Assembly (NCBI GenBank): GCA_037389465.1
Contig: JAZARR010000146.1
Coordinates: 3,380,001 to 3,444,000 of the forward strand
Source of the DNA: Baylisascaris procyonis
Lineage: Eukaryota; Nematoda; Chromadorea; Rhabditida; Ascarididae
DNA: 64,000 nt
Direction: 5' to 3'
Positions 23,650-35,076 of this stretch are shown piece by piece. The notes beneath the pieces were generated by a model. The model was not told the DNA's origin. It ran no database searches and saw only the letters and a list, made by a program, of their open reading frames with translations. How positions within the stretch are numbered: the first letter of the stretch is position 1; each line of letters starts with the position of its first letter. Made by a program: the position numbers and the translations under genes.

Positions 23650-25650
23650 TGGCACTCAACCAGTCTTTTACTCGTAAATCTTTTCGCTGTTTCTTTTTTT
23701 TTGTTGTGAGATTGTTGTAGTTCGATTCGATTGCTGAATGGTCATTATTCTTCCCTTGATTATTATGTATGTGTTGTATGTCACTGTAAATTGCGTTTTT
23801 AGAAATATGAATTTTTCTTTATCTCTGTAATATGGAAATTGTGCTTTGAAAAATTTCATTTCTGGTCCAACTTTCCGCTGATATTCTTCACTGCGGATAT
23901 TAGCTGATTCTGCGCTCGAATCTGATATTCAGCAGCTTTTATACTATCTATTCTCATTTGATATGCAGCTAATGAACTATTTTATCATTGTCTATGCTTT
24001 TAGATGTCAGAGAATTGATAAAAAGATTTGATATATCGCTATTTTTGAAGTCCTTTTAGTGGAATTTATCGCTTTGAAAAATTTCTCAACTTGAGGGAGC
24101 GTTTAATTTCAAACAAGGGGCTGTTGGAAATTTCTGAAAAAAAAGTTATGCTCAGTGAAAGTATTGTTTAAATTTCGAATTGCAAACAGTTCCAAAATTC
24201 GAAACAATTCCAAACAGTTCAAAATTTGAATTGCAAACAATCTAACATGTGGTCTCCATATTGAAACGATTCCATCATTAATGCGTAGGGAATGTTGATC
24301 ACGCTTAGTCGAGCATTTAATATCGTCGTTTGAGGTGGAAAATGCTATTGTCATAAAATATATAGTTTATATTTAATGATAAAAATAATATTTATTGTTT
24401 ATCAAAATTATTGTGTGAATTTTTATGAAATACGTTGAATTTTTTATCATATTGCCTCGTTTGTTTTTCTTGTTTTTTTTTGTGTGTGTGTGTGTGTTTG
24501 ATCGAAGGCGAAGGTGTAGAATTTCGTTGGTACGGGTGTATACGCCTTCATAACCGCCTCGCCTTTATTTTCATTTTTTTCATTCGTTTTTTTTTTTATT
24601 GGCGCATCCCTCATTTATATTCATATTTCGATACAATGTTGATGGTTTTTCTAATATTAGTGATAGTTGCTTTTTCATATTTCTTACTGGCAAATATTGC
24701 ACCAAATTTTGTAATATTCAAAACATTAGTCGAAAAAAAAAAACTTTAGCATCTTGATTTATAACGTTCAATTTTTGGTGATAATAAAAGAAACGTTAAA
24801 TTTTTGAGGCAACTGTTGCGCCAGTTTATTTATGGATCGCTTATTTTAATCGAAATGTTTTATTTGCTTATAACGCTTGATGCAAGAGTACCTCGTAAAG
24901 AAGTGCCCTTTTTGAAGTGAAAACATTAAAACAAGAGGATCTGTTGCATTCGCAGAGTTGACAGCATTTCTTATCATTATAAACACATTATCAGCGGTGA
25001 TTAACTCACTTATGAAAATGATAAATTATATAATTTGAATCGGTGAATTGAGTAAAGTGAATGCGTTTTCTTATGAATATTGGTAAATTTGTAGGCTATT
25101 AGGTGCGCAATGTTGTTGGCTTTAAGTTGGTGAACCTTATTTCCCCATATTGGCAATTTTTTATGAACTATACTATGCTATATCACGGTGAACTTTGACG
25201 TGCTATTTTCTTAGTACTCTTTATCGGAGAATAATGATTTCCCAACAGGCGAAAATGCAAGCGAGAAAACAGATGACGAGAGGGAAGAGTACTTAGCTAT
25301 GCAACGGTCATTAAAATTTTTCAACTATTCATAGTTTTTCTGATGCAGTTTGGTAGACGTTATGCAATGATAATTTTCTTGCACTGTGTATATTTCCTGC
25401 TAGTGCATAGTTCGACCTGGAAAAAAACGATTGGGCGCTCCATTTTATCGTTCGAATAAATTCTTTGAAAGCGCCTTTTTAATGAGGAACTTCTCGAAGA
25501 TTGAAATTTTTGAAAATGCAGGCGCATGAAAAAAAAAGGAGTCAGAAAGGATTCTATATGACAAAGCGCGAAGTACGGCATTTGCGACTACCGTTTAACT
25601 TCTAAGCGCATTTTTCTATTTTCACTGTTGTAAATCCGCTATCGTCTGGC
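23650..25650. other. Intergenic DNA after the STAT gene
   Basis: No gene seen. It holds AT-rich sequence, a short (TG)n at about 24480-24497, and a purine-rich stretch at 24170-24240 with repeats of AAACAGTTCCAAA type. The first AATAAA I find after the STAT stop is near 24783. Confidence 0.45.
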
Positions 25651-25659
25651 CACTGCGAA

Positions 25660-26390
25660 ATGAATGCCCTCATGCTACAGGGCAACAGAGTAGAAACCGA
25701 ACTTGGTATGGCAGTCTTACAAACTGGCTACAAATGTCCGAGGAGTAAGGGATGTGAAATGGTGGGTCTGAGTGCCACAGATGCTGCCAAACATCTGACA
25801 CGACTTGAAGCTGAATTGCAGAGCTGGCAAAAGCATTCGGCTATCTTAGACGCCTGATAAAACAACATGCATAGCCAATAACGCTTGAAGAACCGTGAAG
25901 AATAGCAGGTAAAGAAGCTCAAGATTGCACTGAAAAGAGGCCACTTATCAAAACTCTCCAAGAGCTCCTGCCGCTGCGCGTACATGACCTTTGCCGCCTT
26001 CAAGGATGGCTACTGAAGAAGGTCAAGAAGCAGAGTGTGGCAGAAATAAATGCGTCAGTTTATGCTTCGACCAGTGTTCACGTTTGGAGCGGAAGGCTTA
26101 TCAAGGATTTGTTTATTGCGACAACGGTCCACTACATTGGAGATGAATCTCTCAAAAATGTGTTCTTGGGCTTAAAGGAATGATCGAGAATCACAGTGCG
26201 CATACCGTTAAACAGGCTTATCCGGGAACGGTAACTGCTGGAAAAAAATAACGTTGAATTTCCTCAAAAATTCTCCAACCACCATCTCAGAGTTATGCGC
26301 AATTGGCAAGGGGTTGACCACACAATTGATAACACCGAACATCGCAGCTTAGGTGAGCTCAACAGGCTAGCCGTTCGTCGTAGTTGAATT
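25660..26390 (+). pseudogene. Decayed hAT-type transposase
   Basis: Several broken + strand frames together resemble a hAT transposase. ATG at 25660 opens 65 codons with a Cys-containing segment (TGYKCPRSKGC), ending TGA near 25857. After stops, a frame from about 25915 reads through LIKTLQELLP, SVHVWSGRLIKDLFIATTVH and YIGDESLKNVFLGLK to TGA near 26182. A one-base shift then continues with MIENHSAHTVKQAYPG. The last three blocks match the family pattern in which a Trp-Ser segment is followed by a 'TAHYI-D' strand, 'LKSFVLG' and 'SHTAENI'. The catalytic region is interrupted by stops and a frameshift, so it cannot be active. The start block is assigned only by proximity, and no terminal repeats or 8-bp target duplications were found. 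Confidence 0.6.
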
Positions 26391-27618
26391 TCTTTCTACT
26401 ACTTTCACTCGCATAGTGGAGAATGGAATAGAAATAAAAAGCAAATTGAAGAAAACACATGCTTTATCGAAATTATAGAAATAATAAAAACGAATACGTG
26501 AACATAGAGCAGTTGGCCACATTTGCTGATATTATTGAAGAATGAAAATAGAAATTCATCGCTGCCTTTTTCGAATGCTTTACCTATACCACCAATTACG
26601 TTAGTGTACCATATCAATTTCAGGTGGAAGCATAGTCCGAAAATGGTGCGATATACCTGTTCTTTTTCGAAAAATTGATCCAATGTTGTGCTCATCCCGC
26701 ATTTCAAAAATTAGACTTTACTGTACTTGTACTTAGCAGTAACCTTTTGTTTGCCTTTGTACTTTACAACTGGAAAAAAGTGGATGGAATAGGTGAGGAT
26801 GATGCGCCTCGGGAAAACTGTCTTGCTCACTGTCTTATTGAATTGTTATAGTACCCTACCGTAGTTGATATAGATACAGCTACGGTACAAATAGTACAAT
26901 ATTTTCTGGTATAGGAGCATCACTGCTTTGTGGCTCCAGACAGTAGCTCGCACTGCCTTGGAGCTGGGCAAAGAGTTCGATGTCATTTCGCTTGTAAATC
27001 ATGCATTTATGTGGATGGGTTTTTCCTCTGTGTTCATGCTGTTCTTCCGCCAAAGATAGGGGAAACTTAGGCGCCCGTCTTTCCCGAGTTACGATGCCCA
27101 AGTTTCTCCAAGCAACGAAATATGAGGAAAACTTCTAACGCAATCGTGGAGAAATTTCTAGGTTTCCCTCGTCTTTCATTGTTTTCTTTTTGATTTTTAC
27201 CTCTATCAATTTGCTTTCCCTGACTTTCCCATCGATACCGGCAAAACTTATCTTGGTTTTTCTTAAAGTCAGGCGTTAAACTTATCTTTTCTTCCTAAAA
27301 CTTCATTGTTTTCTGAAATTAGGCGTCAGTGCACAAATTTTGTGCAACAAACTTCATAAATTTCTAGTCGAGAGTCCGCATTGTCTTGGTGCTAAATTTA
27401 TATTTGTGAGATATCGGCGGCCTCTTCTTTTTTTAACCGTCAGATCTTTTGGTAACTTTGCTGATAATAAATTTCCAGCATTTCCTTTCGAAAATTTTAT
27501 TAAACTGTTTCCTGAGTTTGGGACTGGGCTTCTCAATTTGTGCCCCATTTTTCTTTTTAGTTACATTTGTGGCAGCCGTTTGTTTGGAGCCATTTTGAGC
27601 TATTATTGCTAGGCTTAA
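26391..27618. other. Intergenic DNA between two transposon remnants
   Basis: No gene or clear repeat is recognised. Frames of 60-100 codons on both strands do not join by splicing and do not resemble known proteins. Confidence 0.4.
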
Positions 27619-27905
27619 ACTCCCTACGGTGCATTAATTTCGTCGATATGTAAAGTTTTTGAAACCTTCGTTAAAGATGTCACTTTGCAGCACGCCTACA
27701 ATCACAACGTTGCAAATCAGGCACAGTTTGGTTTGCTGTAGGGGCGTTCAACTATGCTACAGTTGCCACCCTGCTTGAACGATTGGATCACGACGTTCAA
27801 TGAAGAAGTCCCAAACGAGTAGTGTATGTAGACTACGCCAAGTCATTTGATACAGTTTCCCCTAGCAATCGCTTGAGAAACTAGAGATGTGGAGTCACTA
27901 ACGCT
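27619..27905 (+). pseudogene. Decayed non-LTR retrotransposon reverse transcriptase
   Basis: A frame reading ISSICKVFETFVKD, AQFGLL, stop, GRSTMLQL, CLNDWITTFNEEVP, stop, followed after a frameshift by VVYVDYAKSFDTVSPSNRL, aligns block by block with the CR1/jockey-type reverse transcriptase core: the 'S-CK-E' block, the 'Q-GF--GRST' block, then 'YVDYAKAFD'. The catalytic-strand Asp of the last block is kept. At least two in-frame stops and one frameshift make it non-functional. Only about 290 bp of the 5' palm region is recognisable. Confidence 0.72.
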
Positions 27906-30140
27906 TTGCTTATTTACTTGTAACGAAACTTCAATTTCTGCATTAGTATTAGGATTCCGTTCTAGTATTTTATATTAGTATTTCGTCTTGAGAATGTTTT
28001 TGTGAGCTTCAAATGTTATTCATATTGCTTTGGTAGGTCTAGTATTAAACATAGATCAAATAAATATTGCTCTACGCGTTACTGCTGTTAGCACGGTGCA
28101 GTCAACATCTGCATTCGGATTCATCGATTATCAATCATCGTCGCTTATGTTTCTGGTTTGACTTCTTTCGAATATATGGTTTAATGTATATTAACTTACA
28201 CTCTATACCTAAATTTATAGATAAATTCTGAATGTGCCTTAGTTTTCATATAGGCTCTTCTACTGTTACCATTCTTAAGCCTTGATTTTCCTTTATTATT
28301 TCGGACTATGGGATAGGTTAGTCTATCGTGTAAAACTTTTATATTCACTCAAATTTTTCTTAATTTATATTTTTCATTTATTTAGATAAGAGTCACTTTT
28401 CCATTCATTTCTAATTTTCTACTATTAGTAAAGCTGCCTATATAGATTCTTATACTAACGGGGTTATGGTTTCGTTCTGACGATGGCCCACTCATAACTT
28501 AGGTGCACACGTCAACGGATAAGGATCGAAACATGGTCACCTTTTGTTCCCATAGATAATCTATTCGCACCTTCCTTCGTGCATTCTTAACATCTACCCA
28601 GCCTCGTCTACAACTTTATCTAACTACACGTTTACTAGTTTATTCATTATTCTATTTTTTTTTTTAAATTCAATAAAGTCTATTCGGTTTTGCTCAGTCT
28701 TTACTTAAACAAATGCTATTTAAAGTAATTCAAGGCACACCTTTGCAATTGTTTTTTCTACTAGATCAACTCTCAGAACTGCTAAAAGTCTACCCAAACA
28801 TTTGTTTCTTATAATACTGCAATGTTTAATAAAACCTATCTATACATTTGTTTTATCTTCATAAAACTTTTAAGCGTGTTGCAAATGATCTGCTTGCAAA
28901 TTTGATTTCCCTCTATAAAACCATAAATTTTAACTGAAATTTGCATATACACTTCAAAAATTAAATGGATAAGAACTGTCCTCATAAATCCCACCTTCGA
29001 AGTAAAGATTGAATATTCGCTGTCAGACGCGCATGCAGCACTCAGCGGAATTCTATAGTTAGGGCTTTTTCTGTTTGTGTTGTACGTTAGGGGCGTATAT
29101 CTGTGGCCCATTTTATAAACAGACGATTGGTTTCCACGATATGTAGAAGGATTTCAACACCTTTAATGATTGGGCGAAGATATAGTAATTCAAAGCTTCT
29201 ACTAATAAACAACATGAATTTTCAGAGTGAGTACACAGTAAGAGTAGACGATACTCATGTGTTTCCAGCAGATGACGATACACATACCAGGATAGAAAAA
29301 ACTTGCCGTACCCTTAAATGGAATGTTCAATGTTCAGAAATCCCCCCCCCCCCCCCCCCCCTGCCTTCTCAAAGCAGTTCGAAGCAACAAACTGCACACT
29401 GAGATGCTTTCATCGTAAACGTGTTGAATACTTTCGAAAAGCCTTTATAATTTACTTTCGTTCCGTTCTTGAGTACTGTTGAGTGATGTACTCATTGCAA
29501 GCAAGTGATGGTGTAAAATGCTCTCGAAACGTTAAAAAAAAAAAAAAACGTTTATTAGATCAGCTTTTCGAGAAATTTCTTCTAGCTCATAGCAACCCAA
29601 CTACAAGATCTGATTGAAAATTTTCGACTTTGAGCCTCTGAAATGATATCGTTTTAAAGCGCATTTGTTGTTTCGCTTTATGATTGCAGGATGTTTTATA
29701 TAAGTATTCATTTCCAAGATGTTTTCATTATTGCGATCATTCGAGAAAGTTTATACTCACAAGTATCACATTCGATTTGAGATTTGTACATTTTCTATTT
29801 TGTTCAATAGTTTCCTATAAAAAAACTATACGAACTTTTGTTCTTTCTTTCTTCTTCACAATAAATATTTATTATGTATTTCGAATCTTTTGTTGCTTCC
29901 ACTTTATCTATTTTACTTCAATAAGATGGTTCGACTATTATCGATTTTTCTCATATCAATACATTGCGTTACGCAGATTTTCTTTGTTCTTTTGTGCACT
30001 TACTTACTAAAGATTAACGACTATTTACAGAATTCGTACTTCAGAAAATGATTTGATGTTTATAGATGAATTTACTCTAATTATTTACAGTTTGCATTGC
30101 GGAACGAGAGCAGTTTTATTAATTGGTGATCTTAAATTGC
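27906..30140. other. Gene-poor AT-rich stretch
   Basis: No supported gene. It holds a run of about 20 C at 29342-29361 and an A-tract at 29534-29547. A frame at 29103-29402 of 99 codons crosses the C-run and looks like chance. Confidence 0.45.
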
Positions 30141-30151
30141 AATGGTGAGCG

Positions 30152-30299
30152 CTACAGTGCTCTATCACGGCTGGCAAGAGAATTCCATGATTTCTACCTT
30201 TCTATGATCCAACTGGAGAATGGTGGCAAGAAAAATCCGCTCGATTTGTCCTTTGCCAGTGAAGTACCATTATCCCCCATCTCCCGGTTCAGGTTTTTT
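30152..30299 (+). CDS. Exon candidate, product not recognised
   Basis: A frame encoding LSRLAREFHDFYLSMIQLEN, then GGKKNPLDLSFASEV and PLSPISRF, ends at a possible donor (CAG|gttttt) at 30300. A plausible acceptor is the TACAG ending near 30155; upstream the frame is closed by TAA at 30120. Amino-acid usage is balanced and unlike the Phe/Ile/Ser-rich chance frames around it. It joins in phase to the exon candidate at 31421 (AG+A = Arg). No family is recognised. Confidence 0.35.
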
Positions 30300-30665
30300 A
30301 TCGTTTTTCAAACAGTGGTGATTAGTAAAATTGCCGAGTTCGATCACAGTTGGTGGATTGTCAAAAACTCGCCGCTGTAGTGCATCAAGCTCTATACTTT
30401 GAGCTTTTAAGGTGTCCGATAGATAATTTAGTTTCATCGTTTCTCAATTTTCAAAGCATTATTTCAAACTGTCCATGACTTTAAACGATTCTCAGATATT
30501 GAAATCAATTCAGCATGAGTTAATTAAACGGTTGCATGAATGCCTCTAATCCCTTTTGATGTATAATCGGAGATTTCAGTGAAGAGTAATAAAACTTTTG
30601 CAGACGAAAACTATTTTGATATGATAAGGACCAATAAAATTGTTTATTGAAATTGTGAGGCTGAT

Positions 30666-30876
30666 CTGTAGAGGTCTCTTTCAGCTCATTGCATCAGACA
30701 ATATTACTGCATCTAATGCTTTGAAAATGATAGAAGAAATTATAGAACTGGCATTCACGAACAACTCTTCTCGAATACCGTGGCTAGAACTTGTATTAAT
30801 ATCAACCATGATACACTGGCCCTTAAGAAAACAGTCATTGGACTTTCTCGACAACAATCATATTTCTGTAAATTAA
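30666..30876 (+). CDS. Second exon candidate in the same area
   Basis: After a good acceptor (ggtctctttcag, ending about 30684) the frame reads LIASDNITASNALKMIEEII and ELAFTNNSSRIPWLELVL and stops with TAA at 30874-30876. Acceptors a few bases upstream (tctgtag) would join it in phase to the exon ending at 30299, but this competes with the 30299-31421 join, so at most one of the two models is right as drawn. Confidence 0.25.
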
Positions 30877-31420
30877 TGTGTTCGTAGTTCGTCCGCAGTT
30901 ACCTCTGTTATTCCGTCCTCTCTATATAATTTGATTCTTCTTTACTTCTACTTTTCTTGTTTCATTTCAATGTCTGTGGCAACGTAGTTTCTTTCCCGTC
31001 GACGGGAAAATAAGTTTTCTTATTTCCTACAATAGGCATTAGTAAGTTATCGCTCACCTTTATCGAAGTTGATTAACGGCTCATGCACATCTGCTATTTA
31101 CATTTGACACACCAATTACACTAGAGGCAAGACATTAAAGAATTTCAATTGTATTGTTCTAAAAAGTTCTCTAAGATAAAGAAACATGTAACATTTCTGT
31201 AAGAAATATAACCTGTCTATCCGTTAGGTAGTTTCACCTCGTGAGCTACAAAACTTGCAGTGAGAAAATTTGATGAATGAAGTTTGCGCCATAGGATCTT
31301 ACCAAAGCAACCTGTATCCTGCTATATTTCGATTGGTCATCTTATGTATGGGTTAGTAACAGTTAGAAATTAGCATTAAACTTATGGTACAATTTTCTTT
31401 CGTAGCCGATAGATTGGAAT

Positions 31421-31536
31421 CGAAAACCGATGTTGGTTCACTCGTGTTCAAGAAACGAGGAGAACTAGTTCAACAAAGAGTTTTTGCTAGCGCATCGATT
31501 GAGTGCACCAATTTGGTTACCATCGAAAAGTATTGA
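31421..31536 (+). CDS. Terminal exon candidate, product not recognised
   Basis: After tttcgtagccgatag the frame reads LESKTDVGSLVFKKRGELVQ and QRVFASASIECTNLVTIEKY, then TGA. Low in Phe/Ile runs and rich in charged residues, it looks translated. Joined to the exon ending 30299 it would make the C-terminus of an unknown protein whose 5' exons I did not find. Confidence 0.33.
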
Positions 31537-32436
31537 TGAGCGATTCATCATCGGCCAACAATGTCTGAAAATATATCGTCCACTCCTGAATGTATGCGGC
31601 AATAATCGACGGTTATTTTTAGAGTTATCCTGACTCATTTACCTGCTGATATCTGATCGCTTCTATATATAATTTTTAGAATTATCATTGAAGGCTACTT
31701 TCCAGTGTTAATTCTCTTTTCCCCGCTAATTTTCATCCTCCCTGACCTCAAACTTGCTCTTAGAAATGACATCAAAACTTTGTGTTATGCAAATAAAACT
31801 CGCATATCTTTCAGCACTTTGCAGCATGCGACCACTATTTTATTTAAATGAGGGAACTCTGTGTTATATACGAAAAAAGTCAGTGATTATAGATACATTT
31901 GCAAAGCACTAAATACTGTACTAGAAGAAAGAATATTGCTGTTGTGGTGTGGCGTATGTAAATATACGTCTAACATCTAGTGCATTACTGTTTTTTTTTT
32001 TTTTTGCTTACCAGAAACCGCGTTGTGTAATATTCTCAGCCGTATATTATGTCGATCAACTGTAGTGATATGGGGACATTTTCTCGTTTTTAATCTTTCA
32101 CCTATTAAACACCATTCTCATGAAGCATTCATAGCGTCGCATTGCAAATCGACGCACAACATGTGCTGTTGGATATGGATTCTATAATAAAATAATTGAT
32201 CAATGCTTTTATTTTACTACTTTTAGACATTCCTATGTTTATTCAGATATTTGTGGTTGGTTTCCTTTTATATTCATTTATCTCTCAATGGTTTCTTAAA
32301 TGTTAACATTTACTTTCTGCGAGTACGTAATATGTGCACACGAAATGGAGTTATGAGGCCACATTTGTGCATCTTAATTTCAAAGTTGTAGCATTCTTTT
32401 TGATGAAGTCTTCAGATGCCATAAACTGAATCCAAC

Positions 32437-32673
32437 TCAATTGACTAAATGGCCTCTAAATAACTGAGGTTCGCTATTCGTTCCATTGTTATGAACGTTT
32501 AATGTTTCCGTTGTGTGGTCTTCACTCCACCATGTATTGTCCGAATTGTTTTTATACTCTTCACGATGAATCGAACGGCTTCGACCACTCTCGTCTAGAC
32601 TATAGATATCAGAGTATAAATAAGCTATTGTGTCTTTAGGAATTATTATCTGAAAAGGACGCATTTCCGGTTT
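32437..32673 (-). CDS. Minus-strand terminal exon candidate
   Basis: On the minus strand a good acceptor (cgtccttttcag) is followed by IIIPKDTIAYLYSDIYSLDE and a hydrophilic tail rich in Ser, Asn, His and Glu, ending at a stop at 32437. The composition is protein-like. Upstream exons would lie above 32700; none could be joined. It is the only minus-strand exon I find worth recording. Confidence 0.28.
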   Translation of the reverse strand, partial: KPEMRPFQIIIPKDTIAYLYSDIYSLDESGRSRSIHREEYKNNSDNTWWSEDHTTETLNVHNNGTNSEPQLFRGHLVN

Positions 32674-33069
32674 ATTACAATATAAATTCCTCATTTCTAT
32701 GTTTACTATTGGAATCGTTTATTGTCTAGCAGATAATTTTTGGAACTTTTCGAAATTTTTAACCTGTTATTATTCATTTAATGATGATTTAGTCCATATA
32801 TCTTAAGTTTGATTTATCCTATATTGCTAACGTTTTCGGCGATATTCGATAAAGTCTATGCGGGGGGTTTCTTTCTCTTAATGGTACACCATATGATTGT
32901 TGAGCGCTTACGGATCGGTGTAATCGGTTGTGAAGGACAAGTCAAGTTTAGAAGTATTCAGCTTGTTGCGTGCGATGAGCATATCTTTCTTCACTGTATT
33001 TCATGCATGTTTCTATGTGCACAAACTTTGCAAATGCTGCTGGCTAAATGACGCTCATCGTCGAACGAT

Positions 33070-33204
<135 letters not shown>

Positions 33205-33603
33205 ATGCTTCTTCTAGCATTCAATTTGCTGTGCTGATGCGTTTTTCCTTCTTTTTTATTTTTATTTTCTATCTTATGTTTCTCATGCGTATGGTGGAAC
33301 GACCCTGTCTATCGAAAGCTCTTCTCATTGCAGATCGTACCTAGAGTTAGTTGCAGGATTTCCCTTCCCATCCTCACCTCTGTTCTTTAAATCCTTCTCC
33401 AATGGAATCCTCTGTAATAGCGAAATAGCCGCACTTCTGCATCCCTTTGTTTCACATTTCAATTTGACGTTTCATTGGAAGTTGTTGTTTCAGTTCAAAT
33501 TACATGCTTCAATGAATAAAATATTCTGTTCAAGTATAACGAAACGTTTGAAAGTGCTCAGGCTTAATACAGCTGAAAAACTGTAGATATTTCTCCATGC
33601 AGA

Positions 33604-33824
33604 TACTACGGTATAATTTAATTCCAATTTCTTTGTTTTATTCTTATTTAGACGTTTTTTTAATTGAGTTATTTCCCACTTTCGAGCTCTTCAAAGAGGT
33701 TATTAGATTGTTGCTTGGCATTACTGATCAAGAACTCACATCAACAACGCACTACCGTAAATTAGGATACACTACAGTTGCGATACTGTGCATGATGACA
33801 ATTGTTATTCGCCTATACATATGA
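33604..33824 (+). CDS. Exon resembling the membrane region of peroxin PEX10
   Basis: After ctccatgcag a frame of about 74 codons reads through SYLDVF, FELFKEVIRLLLGI, a variable loop, then HYRKLGYTTVAILCMM and ends at TGA. The order of a hydrophobic segment, 'RL-GI', a loop, then 'YR-LG' followed by a hydrophobic stretch recalls the segment of PEX10 (peroxisomal membrane RING ubiquitin ligase) between its helices and the RING. No RING domain (CxxC...CGHxxC) was found downstream and no N-terminal exons upstream, so this could be a lone pseudo-exon or coincidence. It may contain a small intron (gtataattt to ttatttag). Confidence 0.25.
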
Positions 33825-34964
33825 CGATGATAAATCTAAACCGACACGAGTCAATCTATCAAAACGATCGATAAATTAATGGAAAATAAGATTTTGTTGC
33901 AGAAAATTGCACTCAATTTTTGATGCAATTAAGCGATAAAACTGAGAAAAATTTAAAACGAAAAAAATGCATTTATATGAAAGAGATAAATTTTCATTTA
34001 GCACATATTTTGGCTCGTTTTTCTTTAATTTCCAATCAGTTTTTTTTTCAGTAACACACATATGATGATTGTTCTTTTTTTCATACTTTTAGCGTCAACG
34101 TTACGTGATTAGCACGTGGTTTCTTTTTTGCTAATACTCTCTTTGTTCTATTTTCGTATATCTTTCGATGCTTCAAACGAAGGGCACAAGATTGAAAGAT
34201 TTTTCACCGTTTAGTATTCTTCTTTGATCGGTTGTTTTTCGCACACATGCGGCTATACGAGTGAAATCATTGATCACTTGGTACTAAAAAATTATCAACT
34301 TTTTGATGCATTCATTTAGTACCGTATCTCTTTTTTTCCACTTCACTGACCTAGTTGAAATGATTTGACGATTAGCACTTGAATTTGCCTATCTGATCGG
34401 CCATAAATTTCAGGTTTTAATAATATGGAATGTGACCATAAAGTTCAGCACGCTGTGGTTGAAAAACGGAAATACGTAAAACTTTTGGCCTTTTTGGCCG
34501 ATCGAACAATAAAGGCTGTCCTTAAAAGTATTTGCGTTTGATGGATGCGTCACTTGTTTGAAATTTCAGAAGGGTTAATATAGAGGCAGAAAATGTTGCT
34601 TCACTGGATATATCATTACAACCGTGTGCAACTTTGCAAAAAAACAAAAGGGAGGGGGGAAGTCGTAATTAGTGGATGATGTATTCGAATTATCGGTGAT
34701 AAAGCGGTAAAATTGCATTGTACGAATGAGCATAAAGAAAAGCACTTCACCTAAAGAATCTTTAAGCCCTTTCAAATAATTCTTTATAAGTTAGCTGTAT
34801 TGATGATGAACATAAATGTGTACGACTATGTGAAGAGCGGATGACACTAACTACTAAATAACAACTTTCTGAGGTGATCAATGCGCATAGCTTTCAGTGA
34901 TGGGTCCTGAAGACATTTCTTACAATCTTTTTCAGTCATTTATGATTTCAACAATTACATCATT

Positions 34965-35076
34965 TATGAATCTTCTATTCTAATTACATCATTTGAATAC
35001 ATCATTGAATATCACTGCAGAATTTGTTTTCGATAATCATATTCAATGATGTAATTAGAATAGAAGATAATTCATA
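34965..35076. repeat. Fold-back inverted repeat
   Basis: The left arm (34965-34999) and the reverse complement of the right arm (35040-35076) agree over about 33 of 36 positions, with a three-base indel near the outer end; both contain TCTTCTATTCTAATTACATC. The spacer is about 40 bp and holds a second, nested complementary pair (CATCATTGAATAT and ATATTCAATGATG). It would form a long hairpin and may be a small fold-back transposon relic. Confidence 0.8.

Noticed and set aside
24435..24749. 104-codon hydrophobic frame
   Set aside because: Built on T-rich and (TG)n sequence; no motif or exon neighbours.
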